Shown here piece after piece: positions 6,096 to 14,031 of a stretch of DNA of 34,619 nucleotides; within the stretch, counting starts at the first letter, position 1; each line of letters opens with the position of its first letter. The notes beneath the pieces were generated by a model. That model was not told the DNA's origin and did not search any database. It worked only from the letters and a program-made list of their open reading frames with translations. A program made the translations under genes and the position numbers. The stretch is taken from positions 1 to 34,619 of the forward strand of contig CAYSIX010000008.1 in assembly GCA_964431205.1 (NCBI GenBank). Direction: 5' to 3'. The stretch comes from CAYSIX01 sp964431205. Its GTDB lineage: Bacteria; Planctomycetota; Phycisphaerae; Phycisphaerales; Phycisphaeraceae.

Positions 6096-8000
6096 ATGCT
6101 CAGTCGTCGTTTCGTCCGCTGGCTGCCCTGGTCGGCGTGTATCGCGGTCTGTGTAGCCGTCGCTCCCACCGCCTCAGCCGGCCTGCCGATCACGTATGAG
6201 GTCGTGGCGATGACCGGCGACGCCGCGCCCGACGTCGAGTCCGGCGTGCAGTTCGACCGGTTCGAGGCACCCATCATCAACAATCGCGGCGACGTGCTCT
6301 TCCACGCGTCCCTGGCCGGCGAGGGCATCACGATCGACAACGACTCCGGCCTGTGGCTCTACGATCAGGAAGGCCCGCGCCTGATCCGGCGCGAGCGCGA
6401 ACCGGAGCCGCTGCTGGGCGAAAACCTTCGTGTAAAGGTTGGATCACCGGGTTCCAACCGGCTGAACGACGCGGGCGACGTTCTTTATTTCACGTCCGTC
6501 AGCAAGGATGTCAAGATCGGCGATGCGCTCTGGCGTACGACAAATGGGGCCGACTCGCTCCTCGCCACCACGCACGTGCCTATGTCATCCCCGACGGGCA
6601 TGATTCAGTTCGACAGCCTCAACGCATCCGCCGATTTCACGCTCGGCCCCACAACCGGTGCAGCGTTCGTAGCCAGCGCACAGGCACTCGAGAACGGCCA
6701 GCCCACCGGCCAGACGCTCTCCGGCATATGGATCGAGACCGAGCAGGGCCCGGAACTGATCGTGCCGACGGGTCAAACGGCGCCCGGCGCCCCGCCGGGC
6801 ACGACCTTCAAAGCCTTCGATGGGCTGAACGTGGACGACTCGGGCACGATCCGCTTCTGGGCTGAACTGGTCCACGAGGACACGTCAAGTGACGCCGGCG
6901 AGGGAATCTGGGCCTACCGGGATGGCGTGCTCACACCGATCGTCGCGCCTGATCAGCAGGCACCGGGCTTGCAAGAAGGCGTGGTGTTTCGACAGGACTT
7001 TCCCAATGAGCGTGTTGTCAGCGAGCTCGAAGCGGTGAAGAACGGCACACTCGCGTTCGTGGCGGGTGTCAACCGCGAGACCGATCCTCTTCCCTGGGCA
7101 GACCGCGACACCCTCTGGGTGGCGCAGGACGATCAGCTCACCCTCGTCGCGCGGAGTAACGAGACTTTACCCACGCCGGACGGGCCTGGTGTGATTTCAG
7201 ACAGAGGACAAGCACTCGCCTTTGGAGGCGAGTCCGTTAACCAACACGGTGACGTAGCGTTCGGCACGCACGTGTACGTGTCAGACCGCCTGCTCGATGG
7301 GATCTGGAAGTACGAAGACGATGGATACGAACTGATCGCGATGCGCGGGCAGGAGGCCCCGGGGCTTGCCCCGGGCGCCGTTTTCGGAGCTGGTCGTGTC
7401 GACGTCGGACACGCGACGATCAACGATCGCGGCGATGTGGTTTTCCAAGCCGTGGTCGACCCGGACGCGGACGGACCCGAGCAATCCGGCTTCACCTGGT
7501 GGGTTCACGCCAACGGCCAGCTTCAGCTCATTCTGCGCGAAGGCGGTGTGATCGACCTGGACCCGACGGCGGGCACGGATTTTCGAATCGTCGAAGGATT
7601 CGAGACCGTGCTCGACGGTCGGCGGTCGTATCAGGACCCGATGTACCGCGGTCTGAACGATCACGGAACCATGGTGTTTCATGTAGGCTTCACCGACGGC
7701 ACGTCGGCCGTAGTCAAGGCGCAGCTCCAGGTTCCCGGCGACTTCGACCTCGACGGCGACGTGGACGCGTTCGACCTGGGCGTGTGGCAGAACGGCTTCG
7801 GCACCGCGTCGATGGCGACGCCGAACGACGGCGATGCGGACGGCGACGGCGACGTGGACGCGTTCGACCTCGGTCTGTGGCAGTTGACCTTCGGCAGCGG
7901 CGTGAGCGCGGCGGTGCCGGAGCCGGGGACGGTGCTGACCCTGGGCCTGATCGGGCTGGTCGGGCTACAGCGCCCGCGCCGGATGCGGTTCTGTCGCTGA
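6096..8000 (+). CDS. Exported PEP-CTERM protein with NxxGxxxF tandem repeats and dockerin-like module
   Basis: A 634-residue exported protein. A signal peptide covers about residues 1-29 (ends TASAG). The body holds spaced repeats of an N-x-x-G-D-V-x-F pattern: INNRGDVLFHA, LNDAGDVLYFTS, VNQHGDVAFG, INDRGDVVFQA and LNDHGTMVFH. This matches the DUF7453 / choice-of-anchor tandem repeat type common in Planctomycetes. Residues 548-601 carry two calcium-loop units (DLDGDVDAFDLGVWQ and DGDGDVDAFDLGLWQ), a dockerin type I-like module. VPEP at 607-610, a hydrophobic stretch and a short basic tail form a PEP-CTERM sorting signal. ATG 6096 follows GGAGG; an in-frame extension to 6039 lies over the promoter. 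Role unknown, probably cell envelope or extracellular binding. Confidence 0.85.
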   Translation: MLSRRFVRWLPWSACIAVCVAVAPTASAGLPITYEVVAMTGDAAPDVESGVQFDRFEAPIINNRGDVLFHASLAGEGITIDNDSGLWLYDQEGPRLIRREREPEPLLGENLRVKVGSPGSNRLNDAGDVLYFTSVSKDVKIGDALWRTTNGADSLLATTHVPMSSPTGMIQFDSLNASADFTLGPTTGAAFVASAQALENGQPTGQTLSGIWIETEQGPELIVPTGQTAPGAPPGTTFKAFDGLNVDDSGTIRFWAELVHEDTSSDAGEGIWAYRDGVLTPIVAPDQQAPGLQEGVVFRQDFPNERVVSELEAVKNGTLAFVAGVNRETDPLPWADRDTLWVAQDDQLTLVARSNETLPTPDGPGVISDRGQALAFGGESVNQHGDVAFGTHVYVSDRLLDGIWKYEDDGYELIAMRGQEAPGLAPGAVFGAGRVDVGHATINDRGDVVFQAVVDPDADGPEQSGFTWWVHANGQLQLILREGGVIDLDPTAGTDFRIVEGFETVLDGRRSYQDPMYRGLNDHGTMVFHVGFTDGTSAVVKAQLQVPGDFDLDGDVDAFDLGVWQNGFGTASMATPNDGDADGDGDVDAFDLGLWQLTFGSGVSAAVPEPGTVLTLGLIGLVGLQRPRRMRFCR

Positions 8001-8026
8001 CTCGCCGTTCACAGGCGGCCTGTGCG

Positions 8027-8668
8027 TTACGCCGCGCCGACCGGCTGCCGCTGGGCGTTGTAGCTGGTGATCAGGTTGCGGTAGCTGGGCAGGTGGTTGG
8101 AGAACAGGGTGCCCAGGCCCTCGACGTCGTTGCGCCAGTCGCGGTGCAGCTCGCAGGCGACGGCGAACCAGGTCATCATCTGGGCGCCGGCGGCCTGCAT
8201 GCGAAGCCAGGCGGTCTCGCGCGTGGTGTGATTGAACGTGCCCGACGCGTCGGTCACGACGAACACCTCGTAGCCCTCCTCCAGGGCCGACAGCGCCGGG
8301 AACGCCACGCAGACCTCCGTCACGACGCCGGCGATGATGAGCTGCTTCTTGCCCGTGTCCTTCACGGCCTTGACGAAGTCGTCGTTGTCCCAGGCGTTGA
8401 TCTGCCCGGGCCGGGCGATGTAGGGCGCGTCGGGGAACATCTGCTTGAGCTCGGGCACGAGCGGGCCGTTGGGGCCGTCCTCGAAGCTGGTGGTCAGGAT
8501 GGTCGGCAGGCCGAAGTACTTCGCCGCCTCGGCCAGCGCCAGGACGTTGTTCTTGAAGTCGTCGGGCGAGAAGTCGCCGACGATGTTGCACAGGCCGGAC
8601 TGGTGATCGACCAGCAGGACGGCGGCGTTGTCTTTCTCGAGTCGACGGTAGGTGAAGGCGGTGCTCAT
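8027..8668 (-). CDS. Isochorismatase-like cysteine hydrolase (YcaC type)
   Basis: A 213-residue cytosolic alpha/beta hydrolase of the isochorismatase superfamily. The catalytic triad positions are visible: Asp21 in VLLVDHQSGL, a Lys at 107-108 in DTGKKQLIIAG, and Cys120 in VVTEVCV. The closing SGTFNHTTRETAWLRMQAAG is typical of the YcaC subgroup, whose true substrate is unsettled. The start at 8668 is set by GGAG nine bases upstream and the YcaC-like N-terminus; a longer frame to 8788 has no support. It converges on the PEP-CTERM gene with only 26 nt between the stops, containing a 6-bp hairpin (8010-8024) that might end transcription from either side. Confidence 0.88.
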   Translation of the reverse strand: MSTAFTYRRLEKDNAAVLLVDHQSGLCNIVGDFSPDDFKNNVLALAEAAKYFGLPTILTTSFEDGPNGPLVPELKQMFPDAPYIARPGQINAWDNDDFVKAVKDTGKKQLIIAGVVTEVCVAFPALSALEEGYEVFVVTDASGTFNHTTRETAWLRMQAAGAQMMTWFAVACELHRDWRNDVEGLGTLFSNHLPSYRNLITSYNAQRQPVGAA

Positions 8669-8950
8669 CGGAAGTCTCCTGCGGTGGGCAAAGGCGGCGG
8701 CCCGGAAACGAAGCGACTGGCTCCGACGAGCCCGCGCTGGATCAGAAGGTTTTTGTAATGGTCCGATTCTCGGGCAGGGCCATGGCATGCCAAACCGAGA
8801 GGTGCCCTGCGCGGCCGATGGTCAGATGCAAGAGAGGGGCGCCGCCGAAAGACCCGTCGAGGCGGCCTTGGATGCGGGAGCCGGTCATCGCGGGGATGAG
8901 ATGGTTGCAGAGTCGCAGTGCTCAACTTGCCTCGTGTTTGGAACCACGCT

Positions 8951-8971
8951 AGAAACACTAATATGGATTCT
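8951..8971. promoter_or_regulatory. AT-rich imperfect dyad over the start of the Cys-rich gene
   Basis: The 294 nt from 8669 to 8962 separate two divergent genes and show no other gene. AGAAACACT and ATGGATTCT form an imperfect palindrome (6 of 9 positions) around AAT, covering the ATG at 8963. There is no Shine-Dalgarno sequence. It could be an operator, but this is weak. Confidence 0.2.
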
Positions 8972-9487
8972 AGGCGTCTGTTCATTTCTTACGCACTGCT
9001 TGTCGGCGTCCTTTTCTCAGCGATCTGGCCGCCCATGGGGCGATGGCTTGGCTATCCACTCTCCGATCCAAGCGCCGTGGCACCGGGTGGCGCTTCGTTC
9101 CCTTGCGCCGCGCACCGGTGCGGATGTGTCTCGGCGGAGATGTGCCTGACCGCGTGCTGCTGCGTCAAGCCCGCGGCGCCGGCACGGCGTGTCGAGTCCC
9201 CCGCCGTCGCGGCGGACGGTTGTTCATCGCACGCGCCGGTGACCGAGAGCCACCACGGCCCGCCAAACGGTGACGAGGTGTTGGTGCGCTTCGTGCTTCG
9301 ATCGGCCGAGTGCTCGGGGGCCGACACCTCGTGTTGGGCCGGACGTGTGCTTCACTTCATTGAGGCGAACGAAAACCTAGCGGGGACTGCGGAGACCGTG
9401 CACGTGACGAGGGCGCCTCATCGCGTACTTCAGGACCTGGCGTCGCGCGCCCCCGATCCGCCGCCGCCCCGCGGACCGACCATCTGA
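8963..9487 (+). CDS. Membrane-anchored Cys-rich protein with CGCxSAExCxxxCCC motif
   Basis: A 174-residue protein with an N-terminal hydrophobic segment (about residues 6-24) that should anchor or export it. After a short linker comes a dense Cys motif: Cys48, H51, Cys53, Cys55, Cys61, Cys65-67, reading HRCGCVSAEMCLTACCCVKP. I recall similar CGC...CCC motifs in small uncharacterised bacterial proteins but no assigned function. The rest is Pro/Ala-rich with a few more Cys (GCSSHAP, ECSGADTSCW). The Cys/His cluster suggests metal binding outside the cytoplasm (inference). ATG 8963 is chosen because the hydrophobic segment follows it at once; in-frame ATG 8918 is possible. It precedes a pseudopilin gene by 51 nt. 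Confidence 0.65.
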   Translation: MDSRRLFISYALLVGVLFSAIWPPMGRWLGYPLSDPSAVAPGGASFPCAAHRCGCVSAEMCLTACCCVKPAAPARRVESPAVAADGCSSHAPVTESHHGPPNGDEVLVRFVLRSAECSGADTSCWAGRVLHFIEANENLAGTAETVHVTRAPHRVLQDLASRAPDPPPPRGPTI

Positions 9488-9538
9488 CATCGACCAGGCG
9501 TTCGATCACTCCATCAACCCCCACGAAGGAGCTGGCTC

Positions 9539-10210
9539 ATGGTGCGCTCCGGGTGGACGCTCATCGAACTATTGGTCACCGTGGCCCTGATCGCGGTGTT
9601 GATCGGACTGCTGCTGCCAACTCTAGGCAGGGCGCGACAGGTGGCACAACAGGCCGCGTGCCTGTCGAACCTGCGCAGTCTGGAACAGGCTCATTGGCTG
9701 TACATGGCCGAGAGCGACGGCCGGATGCTCGGTACCAGTCACGGCGGCTCGTGGATTCAGGTGCTCCGCGGATACAACCCGGACCTGCTGCTGCGCTCGC
9801 CGCTGGATACGAGCCCGCACTTCGAGGGCGGGACGCCGATCCGTGGCGCGTATCGTCGGACGAGCTACGCGCTCAACTACTCGCTCTCGCCCGACAACCC
9901 GTCGGGGTACGCCAGCGTGGACGCGATCTTACGCGCATCCGACACGGTCCATTACGTGATCAAGGCTTTCGAGGGCCCCAACGCGACGGCCGACCACTTC
10001 CATCCCCACCTCTGGCGCAGCCCGATCCCCGGCGCCACGCCGGGCAAGGCCGCCCTCGAGGTGCAGACCCACGCCTACGAGGGGCGGGTCGGGACGTGGG
10101 ACGCGGTCAGCGGCTACGGGTTCTTGGACGGACACGCGGAGCCGTTGCGCTTCCGCGACGTATATCAAGACGCTCAACACAATCGGTTCGATCCCGGCGC
10201 GTCGCCCTGA
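9539..10210 (+). CDS. Type II secretion/type IV pilin-like prepilin
   Basis: A 223-residue prepilin-like protein. The N-terminus MVRSGWTLIELLVTVALIAV shows a short leader ending in Gly5, Trp6 in place of the usual Phe or Met at +1, Glu10 at +5, and a hydrophobic helix to about residue 27 ending LLPTLGRAR. The C-terminus contains YGFLDGHAEPLRF, the DGHAE-type block usual for planctomycetal prepilin-like proteins. GAAGGAG sits about 7 nt before ATG 9539. It is probably a pseudopilin of a secretion apparatus or a secreted cargo of it. It lies in a row with the Cys-rich protein and the PEP-CTERM protein, suggesting one exported module. Confidence 0.85.
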   Translation: MVRSGWTLIELLVTVALIAVLIGLLLPTLGRARQVAQQAACLSNLRSLEQAHWLYMAESDGRMLGTSHGGSWIQVLRGYNPDLLLRSPLDTSPHFEGGTPIRGAYRRTSYALNYSLSPDNPSGYASVDAILRASDTVHYVIKAFEGPNATADHFHPHLWRSPIPGATPGKAALEVQTHAYEGRVGTWDAVSGYGFLDGHAEPLRFRDVYQDAQHNRFDPGASP

Positions 10211-10251
10211 GTGATCGTGAAGGGGTCGACCCAAACGACTTGGAGTTTGTA

Positions 10252-10962
10252 ATGCAAAAGATGATTCTGTGGATGCTTGCCGCTGCTCTGGCCACCCCCG
10301 CGTGGGCGCACGACGGCAGACGGTTCGAGGTCAAGATCGTGAACGACCAACTCGTCGCGCACGGTTACATCAGCGATGGCGAGGACGACGGCGGCGGGGT
10401 CGTTCGCCCCTACTTCAACGCGATCCACGACCACTGGGCTAACAACCCGGTCGCGGACGCAGCGTCGGCCGATCTGCCCGGCTTCGACGTTCTGGACGAC
10501 GCCGACGCCCTGATCGGCCACGACCTCATATGGACACTCACGGGCGTGCGCAAGTGGAACACGCCGGCGACCAGCGGGCCCGTCGTGCTCGACGATCTCG
10601 CGCCGGGCGAGGAACTGTTCGTCCGCTTCGGGGCCTCGACCGTCTCCGCCACCGCCCCCGGCCCGCTCACCCTCGTGAACGGGTTTACCGGCAGCAATGG
10701 CGTGGACCTCGACCTGGCGTACGACATCGGCGTCAGACCCGCCGGCGCGATCTACGTGCTCGAAGGTACGCTCTCAACCACCGCGACCGGCGTCGCCGAC
10801 AGCAGCACGGTCTACACGATCCTCTCGCCCGATGGGGCGACGCCGATGGAGAGACTGCACCACCCGTCGCTCTACCTGGAAACCCAGCTCGGCGTCCCGG
10901 TCCCCGAACCGGCAGCGCTGGCGCCGTTGGCCGGGTGTCTGGCTCTGCTCAGACGACGGTAG
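10252..10962 (+). CDS. His-rich exported PEP-CTERM protein
   Basis: A 236-residue protein with a signal peptide (residues 1-19, ending PAWA) and a mature N-terminus HDGRRFEVKIVNDQLVAHGY, then an acidic Asp/Gly stretch (42-49), NAIHDHW (57-62) and GHDLIWTLTG (89-98). VPEP at 217-220, a hydrophobic segment and a final RRR form the PEP-CTERM signal. The His and Asp clusters near the N-terminus could bind metal, but this is only suggestive. TTGGAG lies about 6 nt before ATG 10252; the long in-frame extension upstream is a shadow of the prepilin gene. It is the last gene of the three-gene row and is followed by a strong terminator. Confidence 0.75.
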   Translation: MQKMILWMLAAALATPAWAHDGRRFEVKIVNDQLVAHGYISDGEDDGGGVVRPYFNAIHDHWANNPVADAASADLPGFDVLDDADALIGHDLIWTLTGVRKWNTPATSGPVVLDDLAPGEELFVRFGASTVSATAPGPLTLVNGFTGSNGVDLDLAYDIGVRPAGAIYVLEGTLSTTATGVADSSTVYTILSPDGATPMERLHHPSLYLETQLGVPVPEPAALAPLAGCLALLRRR

Positions 10963-10988
10963 CCCTCCGCTCGTGAGAGTGAGGGTCG

Positions 10989-11023
10989 CGGGGGCGGTTC
11001 GACCGGAACCGCCCCCGTTTCTT
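10989..11023 (+). terminator. Intrinsic terminator after the PEP-CTERM gene
   Basis: A perfect 12-bp stem, CGGGGGCGGTTC (10989-11000) with GAACCGCCCCCG (11006-11017) around a 5-nt loop, is followed by TTTCTT. It lies 27 nt behind the stop codon and is the clearest Rho-independent terminator in the window. Confidence 0.85.
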
Positions 11024-11113
11024 ATGCGCCCGGGCAAACGCCGTCGCCTCGCCCGCTTCTCGGGCCAGCGTCCGGGTGCAACCGTGGGTCCGGGCCGGTC
11101 GATATGGGGTTAG

Positions 11114-12466
11114 ATGGCGAGGAAGCGGAATCTTCTGATTATCCTTACGCAGGGGCTGCGGAGCGACGCGTTGGCGGAGGAGCGGGCCTGGCCGCTGAAG
11201 ACGCCGCGATTATCGGCGCTGGCGTCGCGCGGGGTGAGGCTGGTGGCGATCTCGGCGTGCCCGGCGGCGGACGGCGGGATGGCGAGCGTGCTGAGCGGGC
11301 TGCACGCGCGTCAGCACGGGCTCACGGGCCCGCGGGCGGGTGGCTACGAGCTGCGGGACGCCTTGCCGGGGTGGCTGGCGGAGGCGGGGCACCACGTGGC
11401 GGGGGCGGGGTGCGTGCGTCCGATCGCGTCGATGCTGGACGAGGCGGTGGTGGTGGACGGGCCGGGGGTGCTGGACCCAGTGGATTGCGCGTACTGGCGT
11501 GCGATGGGGGCCAAGGGGCTGACCGGGGCGTTGGCGGCGCAGCGTCGTCAGCGGCAGCGTGGCGGGCCGTTCGAGCCGGACCGGCTGCTGCTGGAACCGG
11601 GCGACGACATCGACGGGTTCATCGCGTCGGAGGCGTCGCGGTTGTTGGAGCGGATGCCGGCGGATCGGCCGTGGGCGCTGGTGGTGGTGTTCAGCGGGCC
11701 GGGCAACGACCTGCCGCCGCCGGCGATGTACGACGGGGTGGTGGAGCCGGGGGTGCTGCAGGACGGGTTTGTGCCGGCGGACTTCACGACGCTGGACGCG
11801 TTGGCCGAGCCGGTGTACCCGCGGATCATGCTGCAACGGTTGGAGCCGTACTTTCTCGGGCGGATCCGCGCGGACTACCTGGGTCGGGTGAGCCTGATCG
11901 ACCACGGGGTGGGTCGGCTGTGGCAGGCGTTGGAGGGGCGTGCGGACGCGGGCCGGACGTGGGCGCTGCTGGGCTCGGACCACGGGTACGTCCTGGGCGA
12001 GCGGGGCTTGATCGGGTCGCAGAGCTTTCTGAGCGGGGCGGTGGAGGTGCCGTTGGTGCTGGTGCCGCCGCCGGGCAAGCCGGCGGCGAGGCGTCGGGAC
12101 GACGAGGGCTTGTACAGCACGGTGGACCTGGCGGCGACGGCGGCGGCGGTGGCCGGCTGCGACGCGCCCGCGGCGACGATGGGTCGGTCGATCCTGCCGC
12201 TGTATCGGGACGAGCCGGTGGGTGCCGCGGTGCCGGGCGGGGTGCTGAGCGAGTTCAACGATCGGCTGATGCTCGAGACCGAGCGGTACCGCGTGGTGTT
12301 CCACCGCGGGCATCGGCGATGCCTGGGGCTGTACGACCTGATCAACGACCCGGACGAACGGAACAACCTGGTGCAGCACGCGATGGGGCGGAACCTGGTG
12401 GACTCGATGCGTCAGCACCTCGCGGAAGCGTTGTTGCCGTTGCGGGCCGAGCGGGTGGTGGGTTGA
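11114..12466 (+). CDS. Sulfatase-fold protein lacking catalytic residues (probable pseudoenzyme)
   Basis: A 450-residue protein of the sulfatase/alkaline phosphatase superfamily. The fold is recognisable: NLLIILTQGLRSDAL (6-20), TPRLSALASRGVRL (30-43), VLSGLHARQHG (59-69), GSDHGYVLGERGLIGSQ (287-303), a VPLVLVPP segment and a C-terminal sub-domain with LYDLINDPDERNNL. However, the metal-binding DD of motif 1 is TQ here, and the CxPSR motif that carries the formylglycine is missing: counting back from LSG, Ala52 stands where Cys should be, and no Ser-Arg follows. A Cys lies three residues too early (Cys49). No signal peptide is seen, so it is probably cytosolic. Enzyme activity is doubtful; a binding or regulatory role is possible. 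Confidence 0.75.
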   Translation: MARKRNLLIILTQGLRSDALAEERAWPLKTPRLSALASRGVRLVAISACPAADGGMASVLSGLHARQHGLTGPRAGGYELRDALPGWLAEAGHHVAGAGCVRPIASMLDEAVVVDGPGVLDPVDCAYWRAMGAKGLTGALAAQRRQRQRGGPFEPDRLLLEPGDDIDGFIASEASRLLERMPADRPWALVVVFSGPGNDLPPPAMYDGVVEPGVLQDGFVPADFTTLDALAEPVYPRIMLQRLEPYFLGRIRADYLGRVSLIDHGVGRLWQALEGRADAGRTWALLGSDHGYVLGERGLIGSQSFLSGAVEVPLVLVPPPGKPAARRRDDEGLYSTVDLAATAAAVAGCDAPAATMGRSILPLYRDEPVGAAVPGGVLSEFNDRLMLETERYRVVFHRGHRRCLGLYDLINDPDERNNLVQHAMGRNLVDSMRQHLAEALLPLRAERVVG

Positions 12467-12505
12467 GTTGGTCGGTGGCGGGTTGGGGTGTGGCGGTCTG
12501 ACGCT

Positions 12506-12633
12506 TGTCGCGTGGATCGCTGAAGCGACCACGCCAGCGACCACGCCGGGGGGAAGACGTCGCGGGTTTGATTCCTGTCGCGTGGATCGCTGAAGCGACC
12601 ACGCCGGCGACCACGCCAGCGACCACGCCGGGG
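12506..12633. repeat. Two 30-nt direct repeats, each a hairpin, with short tandem tail
   Basis: A 30-nt sequence at 12506-12535 recurs exactly at 12576-12605. Each begins TGTCGCGTGGATCGC and forms a hairpin, CGTGG(A)TCGC with GCGACCACG around TGAA. Each is followed by one to two tandem copies of a 12-mer, (A/G)GCGACCACGCC, and a G-run. This is a REP-like cluster in the 295-nt gap between the sulfatase-fold gene and the fasciclin gene. Confidence 0.75.
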
Positions 12634-12761
12634 GGGCGGGTTCCGAGAAAAGAGCGACGCTTCCGCATCCAGCGCGGTCGGTCCGGCGAAGTACTGGGCA
12701 GAAGCAAGCCGGTCAGGGTGATCGGTCGTGGGGGTACATGTTCAGCACAGGAGACGCAGGC

Positions 12762-13349
12762 ATGAGGACGTGGATACAAGGATCGATGCTGGCAACGGCG
12801 CTGCTCGCGATCGGAACGTGGTCGGTGACGACGGCGGGGCAGACGGGCTACGGTGACGAGGCGCAGGAGCAAGAGCCGGAACAGGTGGACATCATCGAGA
12901 CGGCGCGAGCGGCCGGACAGTTCGGCACGCTGCTGCGGGCGATCGAGGCGGCGGGTCTGACCGATGCGCTCCAGGGCGAGGGCCCGTTCACCGTGTTCGC
13001 GCCGACGGATGAGGCGTTCGCGAAGCTGCCGGAGGGCAAGCTGGACGAGCTGCTGCAGCCGGAGAACAAGGAACAACTGGCGGAGCTGCTGAAGTTCCAC
13101 GTGGTGCCGGAAGAGATCACGGCGTCGTACGCCGCGGCGTTGGGCCAGGCGAATACGATGTTGGAAGGCCGGGTGCTGACGTTCGAGATGGTCGAGCCGA
13201 AGGAGCCCTCGGAGACGGAAGCTGGCGCTGAAGCGAAGTCGGCGGACATGCGTAATCTGAAGGTCAACGGCGAGGCGAAGGTGATCCAGAAGGACATCGA
13301 GGCATCGAACGGACTGATTCAGGCGATCGACACGGTGCTCGTCCCGTAG
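12762..13349 (+). CDS. Exported fasciclin (FAS1) domain protein
   Basis: A 195-residue protein with a signal peptide (about residues 1-25) and one FAS1 domain (about 42-195). The family hallmarks are visible: DIIETARAAGQFGTLLRAIEAAGL (43-66), GPFTVFAPTDEAFAKLP (74-90), LKFHVVPEEI (110-119), and a closing VIQKDIEASNGLIQAIDTVLVP. An acidic insertion (about 150-170, EPSETEAGAE) lies before the last strand pair. AGGAG at about 12748 sets ATG 12762; the upstream in-frame ATG 12738 lacks it. FAS1 proteins act in adhesion or surface binding. It stands just before an ECF sigma/anti-sigma pair in the same direction, like Mycobacterium fasciclin antigens MPT70/MPT83, which depend on SigK/RskA. Confidence 0.9.
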   Translation: MRTWIQGSMLATALLAIGTWSVTTAGQTGYGDEAQEQEPEQVDIIETARAAGQFGTLLRAIEAAGLTDALQGEGPFTVFAPTDEAFAKLPEGKLDELLQPENKEQLAELLKFHVVPEEITASYAAALGQANTMLEGRVLTFEMVEPKEPSETEAGAEAKSADMRNLKVNGEAKVIQKDIEASNGLIQAIDTVLVP

Positions 13350-13464
13350 TCGGGAACGGGACGGCCCGAGATCTTCCCCTCCCGGCCACGGGCCTAGTCG
13401 GCTCGGGTCGGGATTCTGGTCGGAGCAAGGACCGCTTTGAGGCCGAGGAACGCACGGAGGGCCG

Positions 13465-14031
13465 ATGAGTTTGCAACCGACGTGCCTGCAGCGTGTGGCC
13501 GCCGGTGATCGCGAGTCGATGTCGGCGTGCATCGAGCGGTACGGCCGGCTGGTATGGTCGCTGGCGTTGCGGATGCTGCCGACGCGAGAGTCAGCGGAGG
13601 ATGCCGTGCAGGAGACGTTCTTCGAGCTGTGGCAGACGGCGGATCGGTTCGACCCGCGGATCGCGTCAGAGGCGACGTTCGTGACGATGATCGCCAGGCG
13701 TCGGCTGATCGACTGCCGGCGTCGGCTGCAGCGAGAGCTGCGGTTGGCGTCGCTCGAGGGCGTGCGCGAGCCGGCGACGCCGACGATGGCGGACCGGCTG
13801 GTGCGTCGCGAGGAGCTGATCCGGGCGCGGCAGGCGTTGGCGATGCTCAGGCCGGCGCAGCGTCAGGCGTTGCAGATGTCGCTGTGCGACGGGCTGACGC
13901 ATCAACAGATTGCCGAGCGGATGGAGATTCCGCTGGGGACGGTCAAGAGCCACATCCGTCGTGGCCTGAGCCAGGTGCGGCAGTTGGTCGCAAGCGACGG
14001 GACGAGGGCTGAAGAGAGCGCCAAGCCATGA
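13465..14031 (+). CDS. ECF RNA polymerase sigma factor (SigK-like group)
   Basis: A 188-residue sigma-70 family protein with only regions 2 and 4. Region 2 covers about residues 20-87 (SAEDAVQETFFELWQTADRF is the 2.2/2.3 core helix), region 4 about 117-175 (LRPAQRQALQMSLCDGLTHQQIAERMEIPLGTVKSHIRRGL, with the DNA-binding HTH at 145-168). ATG 13465 follows GGAGGG. It overlaps the anti-sigma gene by an ATGA, so the two are made together. It should bind the cytosolic part of that protein and be freed by an envelope signal; the adjacent fasciclin gene is a likely target. Confidence 0.93.
   Translation: MSLQPTCLQRVAAGDRESMSACIERYGRLVWSLALRMLPTRESAEDAVQETFFELWQTADRFDPRIASEATFVTMIARRRLIDCRRRLQRELRLASLEGVREPATPTMADRLVRREELIRARQALAMLRPAQRQALQMSLCDGLTHQQIAERMEIPLGTVKSHIRRGLSQVRQLVASDGTRAEESAKP

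Noticed and set aside
8010..8024. Hairpin CACAGG-CGG-CCTGTG between two convergent genes as a terminator
   Set aside because: The stem has only 6 bp and there is no T-run on either side, so it is mentioned only as a possibility.
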